The notes under the pieces: generated by a model
Told to the model about the DNA's origin: nothing
The model's database searches: none
What the model saw: the letters and a program-made list of their open reading frames with translations, nothing else
Translations under genes and position numbers: made by a program
From: Candidatus Fermentibacteraceae bacterium
Lineage (GTDB): Bacteria; Fermentibacterota; Fermentibacteria; Fermentibacterales; JCC-6
Length of the DNA stretch: 6,853 nucleotides
Assembly: GCA_030596465.1 (NCBI GenBank)
Contig: JAUVJW010000108.1
Coordinates: forward strand, 1 to 6,853
Direction: 5' to 3'
Shown here: one piece after another, positions 1 to 6,202 of the stretch
How positions within the stretch are numbered: position 1 is the first letter of the stretch
Layout of the letters: each line of letters begins with the position of its first letter

Positions 1-183
1 ACGATTTATCGTAACAGGTCTTCTGGTGACCGGAAAAGTATCGGGGGAGGGTTCAATCTGAACAAACTGCCCGGGAAGGGCGGAAGAAGCAATCTCAGCA
101 CAGTCAAAAACCAATTTTATGATACCTGGAAGCACCTGTTCACAGTGCTTTACTACACAATCAGAATCTTGAATTGAACCCAA
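1..183 (-). CDS. pyrK: Dihydroorotate dehydrogenase type 1B electron-transfer subunit PyrK, N-terminal part (partial)
   Basis: The minus strand stays open from a TTG at 183-181 to the window edge, giving 61 codons. Visible motifs are LPGQFVQIEP (residues 36-45) and RRPVTINR (54-61). In PyrK and related ferredoxin-reductase-like flavoproteins the PGQFV strand starts the FAD-binding barrel, and an R-R-P-[IL]-S-type motif contacts the flavin. PyrK carries FAD and a 2Fe-2S cluster and passes electrons from PyrD (dihydroorotate to orotate) to NAD+. The missing part should hold the NAD-binding domain and the C-terminal cysteine cluster. A GAGGAG Shine-Dalgarno (190-195 on the plus strand) sits 6 bases before the TTG, and no ATG or GTG is better placed. 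The gene starts 3 bases after the lipoprotein stop codon and lies in the same operon as pyrC, which strongly favours PyrK over other members of this superfamily, such as NfnA-like subunits. Confidence 0.82.
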   Translation of the reverse strand, partial: MGSIQDSDCVVKHCEQVLPGIIKLVFDCAEIASSALPGQFVQIEPSPDTFPVTRRPVTINR

Positions 184-186
184 TAT

Positions 187-1848
187 CTACTCCTCTCCGT
201 CTCCCGGGTCTTCCTCTTCAAGTCCCACAGCCCTCCTCAAAGCCGCTTCTCTACCCTGGGGGGTCTCCGGGTAGACATCTGTAAGTTCATTCAGGTAACT
301 ACTGACAGTCCCGCCATCCATCCTTGCTCCCTCTGCGGCAACATAGGCTGCCCACAAAGCCTCCGCTCTTACTTCATATCCGAATGGAGACTCAAGAAGA
401 TCGTCAAGACTCGACCAGGCAGACTCCCAGTTTTGATTCTCAATCTGTGCCCATGCTCTTTCCAGAACTGCGGATGGTCTGGAAGCAGCCGCGATTCCGA
501 GTGAAAGCCCAAGCCTCTCTTCGATCAGACCCGCGAGATCGCTCCGGGGTATTCTGTCAAGTACAGACAATAAAACGATTTCAATTGAGTCGGAAGGAAT
601 TTCACCATAATCCGACAGGAAAACCCGGGCCATGGAAGAAAACAAAATGTGGTCTGAATCGATAACCTCACGGAACCTTTCCAGAGCTTCGGTATCCATT
701 CCGTAAAGATCAAGTCTTTTCTCCGCAGCCAGCAGACTGTAGCGTACCTGTTCCTCTCCTCCGGCTGTATTCGCGCTGTCGGAATAGGTTATGTATAGAT
801 TGAGATTTCTCTGTCTGTCTGCCGCAAGCCTCAACCACATAAAATCACCTGAGCGTGAGGCACATTCGATTAGAGCCAGAAGAGCGTCGTCATACCTCTC
901 CTCCTGCTCAAGAAGAACAGCCCGGCGGAACAAAGCCTCCGCGCCTGTCTCTCTGTAGCTGTCTATCTCCGCGGCATCCAGATAAGCGGTAAGAGCCCCT
1001 TCTATGTTACCGGCCAGTTCATCCGCTCTGCCTTTGAGAAGAGAAATATCAGCCATCTCCCTGTCTGAACGGTAACCCTGCAAAAGCCTGTTGAGCTCCT
1101 GAGAGGCTTTCTCCGGCATCCCGGCCTCTACATAACATTCAGCAGCGGTGGCCAGAGCTCTGTAAAAAACTTCACCCCTCTCCTCAATAGCAGTAGCACG
1201 CAGGCACATAACCGCACCGCTGTCGGGCATTCCAAGAGCCGTCAGGATTTCTCCACCGGTAATGTAGTACTCTGCCTCCAGGCTGTCTCCACCGGATGGA
1301 GTAAGTGTGTCAAAAACAGAAACGGCTAATTCAGGATGGCCGGATTTCAGATATGCTTTGCAGAGAAGCAGCCTGCTCAGCGCATGACTTCGATTGTCCT
1401 CGCTTGAGACCTCCACCAGAGCTGCGGCAGCATCGTTGAACCTTCCAAGTTCAATGGCTGCTTTTCCCTGACCGAGCCTTGCCTCGTCAAGAAGAGACCG
1501 GTCATCAGTCATGACGATTACAGAAGCAAATGACATCATGGCTTCCTGAAAATCACTGGTGCCACTTCCCATGAGCGATCTCTGTCCCCGCAAAAGCAAA
1601 GCATTCCCAAGAAGCAACTGTGCGTCGTCTACCCACCTGCTGTTCGGATACCGCGCAAGAACCCTTCCAGCGCCGGCAACAGCGTTGTCCAGCAGATCTT
1701 TCTCGTGTTGCGCGGGATCATCGGGATGTTCCCGTGCATAATCAAGCGCTTCCTCGTAACTGAAATTGGCATTGTAGTATGTGTTGTAGTAAGCACATCC
1801 CCCCATAAGAAGAATCAGAACGGAAACAACAAGCCTAAACAAATTCAT
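187..1848 (-). CDS. Repeat-rich (TPR-like) outer-envelope lipoprotein of unknown specific function
   Basis: The 553-residue product starts with a short lipoprotein signal peptide: Arg5, a hydrophobic run at about 6-15, then MGGC with the lipidated cysteine at residue 18. The mature N-terminus CAYYNTYYNA resembles that of TPR lipoproteins I recall from FCB-group bacteria. The rest is mostly amphipathic helical pairs rich in Ala, Leu and Glu. TPR-like signatures include RYPNSRWVDDAQLLLGNALL (66-85), EARLGQGKAAIELGRFNDAA (122-141), the AECYVEAGMPEKA region (236-248) and the ALFRRAVLLEQEERYDDALLAL region (305-326). This predicts an alpha-solenoid scaffold facing the periplasm or outer membrane, with no enzymatic motif seen. 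The end is acidic (EEEDPGDGEE). The ATG overlaps the end of pyrC by 14 bases. Its GGGAGG Shine-Dalgarno directly abuts the ATG, so the TTG at codon 3 (1842-1840, spacing 6) may be the true start; either keeps the signal peptide. A BamD/YbgF-like assembly or transport role is possible but unproven. Confidence 0.85.
   Translation of the reverse strand: MNLFRLVVSVLILLMGGCAYYNTYYNANFSYEEALDYAREHPDDPAQHEKDLLDNAVAGAGRVLARYPNSRWVDDAQLLLGNALLLRGQRSLMGSGTSDFQEAMMSFASVIVMTDDRSLLDEARLGQGKAAIELGRFNDAAAALVEVSSEDNRSHALSRLLLCKAYLKSGHPELAVSVFDTLTPSGGDSLEAEYYITGGEILTALGMPDSGAVMCLRATAIEERGEVFYRALATAAECYVEAGMPEKASQELNRLLQGYRSDREMADISLLKGRADELAGNIEGALTAYLDAAEIDSYRETGAEALFRRAVLLEQEERYDDALLALIECASRSGDFMWLRLAADRQRNLNLYITYSDSANTAGGEEQVRYSLLAAEKRLDLYGMDTEALERFREVIDSDHILFSSMARVFLSDYGEIPSDSIEIVLLSVLDRIPRSDLAGLIEERLGLSLGIAAASRPSAVLERAWAQIENQNWESAWSSLDDLLESPFGYEVRAEALWAAYVAAEGARMDGGTVSSYLNELTDVYPETPQGREAALRRAVGLEEEDPGDGEE
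190..195 (-). promoter_or_regulatory. Shine-Dalgarno that fixes the TTG start of pyrK
   Basis: The minus strand reads GAGGAG and then six bases (TAGATA) before TTG. The site lies in the last codons of the upstream lipoprotein gene, and that gene's TAG stop falls inside the spacer. Termination and initiation are therefore nearly superimposed, an arrangement typical of translational coupling. Nothing else nearby offers an in-frame start for the PyrK reading frame. Confidence 0.7.
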
Positions 1849-3106
1849 CCTCCCTGTATAGCTCTCGTCGGAACCAGACCCGTAAAACTTTACCGGTAAT
1901 TTTCTTCCCTAAAAACGGCGAATTTGATGATCTGGAAAAAGTTCTCGAGTATATCCACTGTCTTTCCGGATCAAACAGAACCATATTCAACGGCTTCCCG
2001 GCAGCTATTTCAGGAGGCAGTGTACCCAGAATCGCGGCTGGCGCGGTAGTAAGCAGGCGAATGATATCCATTGGATGCATTCCAGCCTCTCTGCCCAGAA
2101 TGTCCAGGGTTACCGGAAGAAGAGTCTCAAGGCCGATAATTCCAAAGGCAGCCGTAGAAAGTGGCAATTCCTTTCTTGTGGAGGTATGGGGCGCATGATC
2201 ACTGGCAACAGCAGTAACCATGCCCTCTCTAACCATGTGAACAATTTCTTTCCTGCTTTCTTCTGATCGAAGGGGAGGATTCATCTTTGCAATAGGCCCC
2301 AGATCAATCACTGCCCGTTCATTCAGAGCAAGGTGATGGGGAGTAACATCACAGGTAACTCTCAGCCCCTCCAGAGAAGCTTTGTAAGCCAGTCGAACGC
2401 TTTCCGGTGATGACAGATGTGTAAGATGAAGTCCGGCCCTGCTCCCGGAATTACGGAGAATACCAATACACCTCTTCACATCAAGATACTCAGCACTTTC
2501 CGGTATTCCCTTTACCCCTGTTTCGGTGGAGGCCAGACCAAGATTAACGGCTCCTCCCGCTGCCATTGCCGTCACCTCGGGATGTTCAATTACAACCCCA
2601 TTGAACGGAGCAACACGGAGAAAAGCCTCCATAAGAGCCTTATCACTTTCCACAGGACAGCCATCATCGCTGAAGCGGGTAATACCACTCCCGGCAAAGC
2701 TTTCAAGATCGGTACAGTTCACTCCGGCGCTACCCATGGTAACACATGGAATTGGCACAATATCGGCAAGTCCAAGTGATTCCCCCTTCTTTTTTACAGA
2801 CAGCGTGAGATCAGCTGAATCGAGAGGCGGTGTTGTGTTGGGCATCATACCCACGCAGGTCACACCACCGGCAACAGCCGCGCGAAGCCCGGTTTCAAGG
2901 GTCTCTGCATCTTCGTATCCCGGTGTTCTAAGATGAATATGCAAATCAACAAGACCAGGAAACAGCCATAACCCCGACGGGGTGCCGGATGTCTTACGGA
3001 TCCATTGTACAGAGTCGTGCTGGAAAGCTACATCAACAATTTCATCAAAGTTCCTGACGGGATTAAAAAGTCTCACCCCACGCAGAATTTCATTTGTCTC
3101 ATCCAT
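1835..3106 (-). CDS. pyrC: Dihydroorotase (class I type, multifunctional complex form)
   Basis: This amidohydrolase interconverts N-carbamoyl-L-aspartate and L-dihydroorotate, step three of UMP synthesis. From the chosen ATG it has 423 residues, usual for the family. Motifs occur in family order: DLHIHLR with zinc histidines 56 and 58 and substrate Arg60; MMPNTTPPLD (87-96); FSDDG (145-149), containing the aspartate that replaces carboxylated lysine in class I enzymes; IEHPE with His175; LTHLSSPESV with His230; VTPHHLALNE (254-263); MNPPLR (275-280); SDHAPH with catalytic Asp303; and FGIIGLETLLP (321-331). All catalytic residues look intact. The reading frame stays open upstream to an ATG at 3193. 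I chose the ATG at 3106-3104 because it is 4 bases after the aldolase stop and gives the family-typical N-terminus (EILRGVRLFNP). A better Shine-Dalgarno (GAGG) precedes the ATG at 3133-3131, so a 9-residue longer form is possible. The end overlaps the lipoprotein gene. Confidence 0.95.
   Translation of the reverse strand: MDETNEILRGVRLFNPVRNFDEIVDVAFQHDSVQWIRKTSGTPSGLWLFPGLVDLHIHLRTPGYEDAETLETGLRAAVAGGVTCVGMMPNTTPPLDSADLTLSVKKKGESLGLADIVPIPCVTMGSAGVNCTDLESFAGSGITRFSDDGCPVESDKALMEAFLRVAPFNGVVIEHPEVTAMAAGGAVNLGLASTETGVKGIPESAEYLDVKRCIGILRNSGSRAGLHLTHLSSPESVRLAYKASLEGLRVTCDVTPHHLALNERAVIDLGPIAKMNPPLRSEESRKEIVHMVREGMVTAVASDHAPHTSTRKELPLSTAAFGIIGLETLLPVTLDILGREAGMHPMDIIRLLTTAPAAILGTLPPEIAAGKPLNMVLFDPERQWIYSRTFSRSSNSPFLGKKITGKVLRVWFRRELYREDEFV
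1849..1854 (-). promoter_or_regulatory. Shine-Dalgarno for the lipoprotein gene, inside the pyrC 3' end
   Basis: The minus strand reads GGGAGG immediately followed by ATG AAT TTG. Zero spacing to the ATG is poor, whereas spacing to the in-frame TTG two codons later is 6 bases. The site lies within the last codons of pyrC, before its TAG stop at 1837-1835, which suggests translational coupling. It supports TTG initiation but does not prove it. Confidence 0.55.
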
Positions 3107-3110
3107 TGGT

Positions 3111-4373
3111 TCAGTCCGAGTAGTCCTTTCCATCATCTGCCTCAGATCCTCCATCAGGTGCATTTGCCGCTGTGGAATCACCTCTGTCGGCAACTATCCC
3201 TCTCACCGGTGTTGAGTTCCAGTCTTCTCTCTCAGCAATTGCTTTTATTACTTCCGAGCCCAGACCCACAGAACCAAATGCTTCAAAGAACCTCAAAGCC
3301 CATTTCTCTGTTTCATCAAGTATCCTCTTCCTGTACTCTCCGGGTAAAGCCATTATCTCCGCGTGGAAGGGAAGATTGAGCTTCTTGTAATTCCCGGAGT
3401 TCCTGTCCCACCCTTTTGCGTCAGCAGCCTTGACCATTTTATTCCAGAGTTCAACTGGAATACCCCTGTCAGCCCTTTTCACATAACTTCCCCCGTCCAT
3501 AACAGCATTACCGCTGTCCGGATCCATCTCAAGACCAAAAACAATATTCTGCCAGAGGGTGCCCACATTGCCCTTGTTTATGCCGTACTCCCTGAAATGC
3601 CCAACCTTATCAAGGGGGGTTCCACTGATGCCGTGCTGAGCAATCGTTACACCGTACTTCGCTATAGCATCGGCAATAGCTCTGGTGCGTTGCAGATCAA
3701 TACCTTCATCCTCTCCGGCTGATGTATCGTATGTGCCGTGCTTTGATCCGTTACTTATGGCTAAAAAGTCCGGAAAAATGCCCCAGGCGTTCAGTCCGCC
3801 TATGTAGTACTCCGCTTCCTCAACTGTAGTAAGAACTCCCGCGCCTTTAATCTCGCCAACCTCTGTTTCAAGGCCAATGTAGGGTGGTATGTGCATGGCA
3901 AGGTCTCTTGTGTACATCAGGTTTTCCCAGTCGTGATTATGAGAAGCGTCAATGGCCACAGAGGTCCAGCCCCTGGAAATGGCATCAGGAACAACCTTGA
4001 CAGCATCCATAAGATCCTCCGGTGACTTTATGGCAAAGTGATCCATGTGAAGGGAATAAACCACCTGGTCACCAAGCAGGCTGGAATAATGCATGGCAAT
4101 GGAAGGCAGGTTTACAAAATTAACACCTGTGTATGTTGCCTCTGATTTTGCCAGTTCAAGAAGAACAAAACTGTCTGCTTTCTTAGCCGCTGTGAGTATT
4201 CCAAGAGCGCTGAGTGGATTCCTGATGTTGCAGGCCATAACAATAGCATGATTTTCTTCAGCAACTCTGGCTATATCACGACCGCTTACAAGGGCACATC
4301 TGCTCCCGGGTAAAGCGTCTATAACATTCAGTGGCCTGAGGTGCAGAAATTTCCTGTAGAGTAACGCGTCCAT
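3111..4373 (-). CDS. Class II (zinc-dependent) fructose-bisphosphate aldolase family protein
   Basis: The 420-residue protein carries the class II aldolase landmarks in order. LHMDHF (108-113) matches the HxDH motif, with catalytic Asp111 and zinc ligand His112. SVAIDASH (138-145) and LETEVGEIKG (168-177) follow. SNGSKHGTYD (207-216) contains the second zinc His212, and IAQHGISGTP (244-253) contains zinc His247 plus the phosphate-binding loop. GINKGNVGT (264-272) matches the N-[IV]-x-T strand, keeping Asn269. The family cleaves ketose bisphosphates such as fructose-1,6-bisphosphate to dihydroxyacetone phosphate and an aldehyde. The usual NVDTD aspartate is Gly271, and NVGT is nearer the NVAT form I recall from tagatose-type enzymes, so substrate is uncertain. 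It is longer than typical 280-360 residue members, with an extra helical C-terminal part (about 330-385) and a low-complexity acidic tail (about 398-420). AAGGAG lies 7 bases before the ATG. It is first in the operon, 4 bases before pyrC. Confidence 0.88.
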   Translation of the reverse strand: MDALLYRKFLHLRPLNVIDALPGSRCALVSGRDIARVAEENHAIVMACNIRNPLSALGILTAAKKADSFVLLELAKSEATYTGVNFVNLPSIAMHYSSLLGDQVVYSLHMDHFAIKSPEDLMDAVKVVPDAISRGWTSVAIDASHNHDWENLMYTRDLAMHIPPYIGLETEVGEIKGAGVLTTVEEAEYYIGGLNAWGIFPDFLAISNGSKHGTYDTSAGEDEGIDLQRTRAIADAIAKYGVTIAQHGISGTPLDKVGHFREYGINKGNVGTLWQNIVFGLEMDPDSGNAVMDGGSYVKRADRGIPVELWNKMVKAADAKGWDRNSGNYKKLNLPFHAEIMALPGEYRKRILDETEKWALRFFEAFGSVGLGSEVIKAIAEREDWNSTPVRGIVADRGDSTAANAPDGGSEADDGKDYSD

Positions 4374-4380
4374 TCTTTGT

Positions 4381-4386
4381 CTCCTT
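4381..4386 (-). promoter_or_regulatory. Strong Shine-Dalgarno of the aldolase gene
   Basis: The minus strand reads AAGGAG, then seven bases, then ATG at 4373-4371. This is the best-matched ribosome binding site in the window and fixes the start of the first gene of the leftward operon. Confidence 0.75.
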
Positions 4387-4398
4387 TTTCGTTATTAT

Positions 4399-4426
4399 TT
4401 CGCTTACCGCTCAAAACCTGTATAGT
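4399..4426 (+). promoter_or_regulatory. Candidate promoter for the ktrB-ktrA unit
   Basis: TATAGT at 4421-4426 is a fair -10 box, with a weak -35-like TTCGCT 16 bases upstream at 4399-4404. The -10 shares the near-palindromic CTGTATAG (4418-4425) with the -10 of the opposite promoter, so the two polymerases would compete for the same AT-rich box. The -35 match is poor, and a different start or an activator is possible. Confidence 0.25.
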
Positions 4427-4448
4427 TTGAATATGCTTGAAAGGGCAA
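4419..4448 (-). promoter_or_regulatory. Candidate sigma-70-type promoter for the aldolase-pyrC-lipoprotein-pyrK operon
   Basis: On the minus strand TTGCCC (plus coordinates 4443-4448) is followed after 18 bases by TATACA (4419-4424). This fits a housekeeping -35/-10 pair and would start transcription near 4412, leaving a leader of about 40 bases before the aldolase ATG. The call rests on consensus matching alone. The -35 box lies just upstream of the ktrB Shine-Dalgarno on the other strand. Confidence 0.4.
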
Positions 4449-4451
4449 CGG

Positions 4452-4456
4452 GGAGG
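4452..4456 (+). promoter_or_regulatory. Shine-Dalgarno that selects the internal TTG start of ktrB
   Basis: GGAGG is followed by seven bases and then TTG at 4464-4466. The more upstream in-frame TTG at 4437 has no comparable site before it, so translation most likely begins at 4464 and the protein is nine residues shorter than the maximal open frame. Confidence 0.7.
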
Positions 4457-4463
4457 AAACACT

Positions 4464-6197
4464 TTGGCGAAAGCACCTGATTGGAAAATAGTACTTCTTG
4501 GATGGCCATTGAGCATTTACAATATTTTTACAATCACTATACTCATTCTTTCCCGGTATCTCTTCCGCTTTGACAGTATCGTTGTTATAGATTCTCTTCA
4601 AGTTATTCTTTGCCTGGAGGCTGTTGCACTTTTCATTGCCATTCTCAGTTCAACAAAAGGCTGGAATGACATCAAAAGCAGACCATGGCAGATGATTCTC
4701 AGCGTGTTTTTCCTCGCCGGGGGAATAACTGCTGTCATAAACGGTGAAATCACCGGAAACATCCACGGATGGACAATTTCCCAGGTAGCAAATGGCTATC
4801 TTACCGCTATGGCGTTTGTTATGATATTCAGCGAATTAATTAAGCTTGCCAGTAAAATATCACCTGCTCTTATCCTTGGATCAAGCTTCAGTATGGTCAT
4901 TCTTCTGGGCACAGCTCTTCTTATGACTCCAAGAGCCACCACAGCGGGCATTTCAGTCATTGATGCTCTTTTCACCTCTGCCAGCGCAACATGTGTAACC
5001 GGTCTTATTGTTATGGATACAGGTATTGACTTCACCTTCACAGGGCAATTGATAATTCTGATCATGATTCAGGTGGGAGGTCTGGGATTGATGACTTTCG
5101 CAGCCTTCTTCGCAATGTCTTTCGGACAGCAGATGGGGCTGGCCGGCGCCAGAAACCTGTCCCGACTCATGGATAACGATTTTACAAATGATTTGAAACA
5201 CATGCTGCTGTCTATTCTCATCTGGACCTTGATTTTTGAAACTGTTGGCGCGCTGTTACTTTACAATACCTGGTCTGGAATAGAAACGCTGGAATGGTCA
5301 ACGGCACATACCGTATGGCAATCCATTTTTCACAGCATCAGTGCCTTCTGCAACGCCGGATTCAGCCTGAACTCCACAAACCTCGAGATCTTCGCTGATT
5401 CCCCGTCAACTTCGTTGATCATTGGTACGATGATTATTCTGGGCGGTCTGGGATTTATGCTTCTCACCACACTTGGAAGACACTGGCTCATGAGGATGAA
5501 GGCCGGAAGAAAAAGTATTCTTCCTGTTCAAACAAGATTCGTGCTGCTGATAACCGCAACTCTTGTGGTTCTTGGCTCAGGTTTATTTCTTGATCTTGAA
5601 TGGAACAATTCCCTGACAGGAATGAGTATCTGGCAAAAACTGGCCAACAGCTACCTTCAAGGGGTTACCACCCGTACCGCAGGATTTAATACCGTGCCGA
5701 CTTCCACTCTCCTTTCTCCTGTGAAATGGTTTTTCCTTATCCTCATGTTCATAGGTGCTTCTCCCGGAGGTACCGGCGGCGGAGTAAAAACAACTACTAT
5801 CGGACTTCTGCTGCTCTCCCTGAGATCCCTGATTCTCCGAAGAAAGTCTCCGGAAATCTGGAGAAGACAAATTCCCAATTTTGACCTTCAGCGAGCTGGT
5901 GCCATTCTTCTCATCGGAATGGCAACCTTCAGCGTCAGCAGTTTCCTTCTTCTCATAGCGGAAACCGGGAGTGAAAATCATTTCTCCACCGCGGATTATA
6001 TTTTCGAGTCGATGAGCGCATTTGGAACTGTGGGTCTTTCAACAGGAGTTACTTCACATCTGTCCTCCGCGGGGAAATGGATCATCATTTTTACAATGTT
6101 TATTGGAAGAATCGCACCGGCAACCCTGGCTGCGGCTACCTCAAGAGTCAAGACTTCACTGTACAGTTATCCCGAAGCCAGAATAACAATAGGGTAG
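4464..6197 (+). CDS. ktrB: TrkH/KtrB family potassium uptake membrane subunit
   Basis: This integral membrane protein is the ion-translocating subunit of a Trk/Ktr potassium uptake system. From the chosen TTG it has 577 residues. Four K+-channel-like pore repeats are visible, each with the selectivity-filter glycine: TCVTGL (176-181), CNAGFS (296-301), TRTAGFNT (403-410) and FGTVGLST (520-527). Other family marks are QVGGLGLMTF (203-212), GASPGGTGGGVKTTT (431-445) in the gating region, and the C-terminal MFIGRIAPATL (545-555). About 140 residues with three or four extra hydrophobic segments precede the first pore repeat, a long N-terminus as I recall from FCB-group members and unlike the roughly 450-residue Bacillus KtrB. 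Reading is open from a TTG at 4437, but GGAGG (4452-4456) sits 7 bases before the TTG at 4464, which I prefer. ktrA follows after 5 bases. The single-RCK partner favours the Ktr name, though TrkH is equally defensible. Confidence 0.93.
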   Translation: MAKAPDWKIVLLGWPLSIYNIFTITILILSRYLFRFDSIVVIDSLQVILCLEAVALFIAILSSTKGWNDIKSRPWQMILSVFFLAGGITAVINGEITGNIHGWTISQVANGYLTAMAFVMIFSELIKLASKISPALILGSSFSMVILLGTALLMTPRATTAGISVIDALFTSASATCVTGLIVMDTGIDFTFTGQLIILIMIQVGGLGLMTFAAFFAMSFGQQMGLAGARNLSRLMDNDFTNDLKHMLLSILIWTLIFETVGALLLYNTWSGIETLEWSTAHTVWQSIFHSISAFCNAGFSLNSTNLEIFADSPSTSLIIGTMIILGGLGFMLLTTLGRHWLMRMKAGRKSILPVQTRFVLLITATLVVLGSGLFLDLEWNNSLTGMSIWQKLANSYLQGVTTRTAGFNTVPTSTLLSPVKWFFLILMFIGASPGGTGGGVKTTTIGLLLLSLRSLILRRKSPEIWRRQIPNFDLQRAGAILLIGMATFSVSSFLLLIAETGSENHFSTADYIFESMSAFGTVGLSTGVTSHLSSAGKWIIIFTMFIGRIAPATLAAATSRVKTSLYSYPEARITIG

Positions 6198-6202
6198 GAA
6201 AT

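Noticed and set aside
324..665. 113-codon open frame on the plus strand
   Set aside because: It lies antisense inside the well-supported lipoprotein gene, shows no recognisable motif and has no ribosome binding site of note.
1853..1860. CTGTATAG-like sequence matching the intergenic -10 region
   Set aside because: It falls inside the last codons of pyrC and an eight-base match is expected by chance at this scale.
2526..2936. 136-codon open frame on the plus strand
   Set aside because: It is antisense to the core of pyrC, where every conserved dihydroorotase motif is encoded on the minus strand; composition looks like a shadow frame.
3005..3379. 124-codon open frame on the plus strand
   Set aside because: It is antisense across the pyrC-aldolase junction, low complexity (Leu/Ser/Pro-rich), with no domain signature.
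4433..4480. Short ATG frame (15 codons) just before and overlapping the ktrB start, a possible leader peptide
   Set aside because: It has no Shine-Dalgarno in front of it, no regulatory codon run and no attenuator-like hairpin; it is probably chance.
5583..5981. 132-codon open frame on the minus strand
   Set aside because: It is antisense to pore repeats three and four of ktrB, which are clearly coding on the plus strand.
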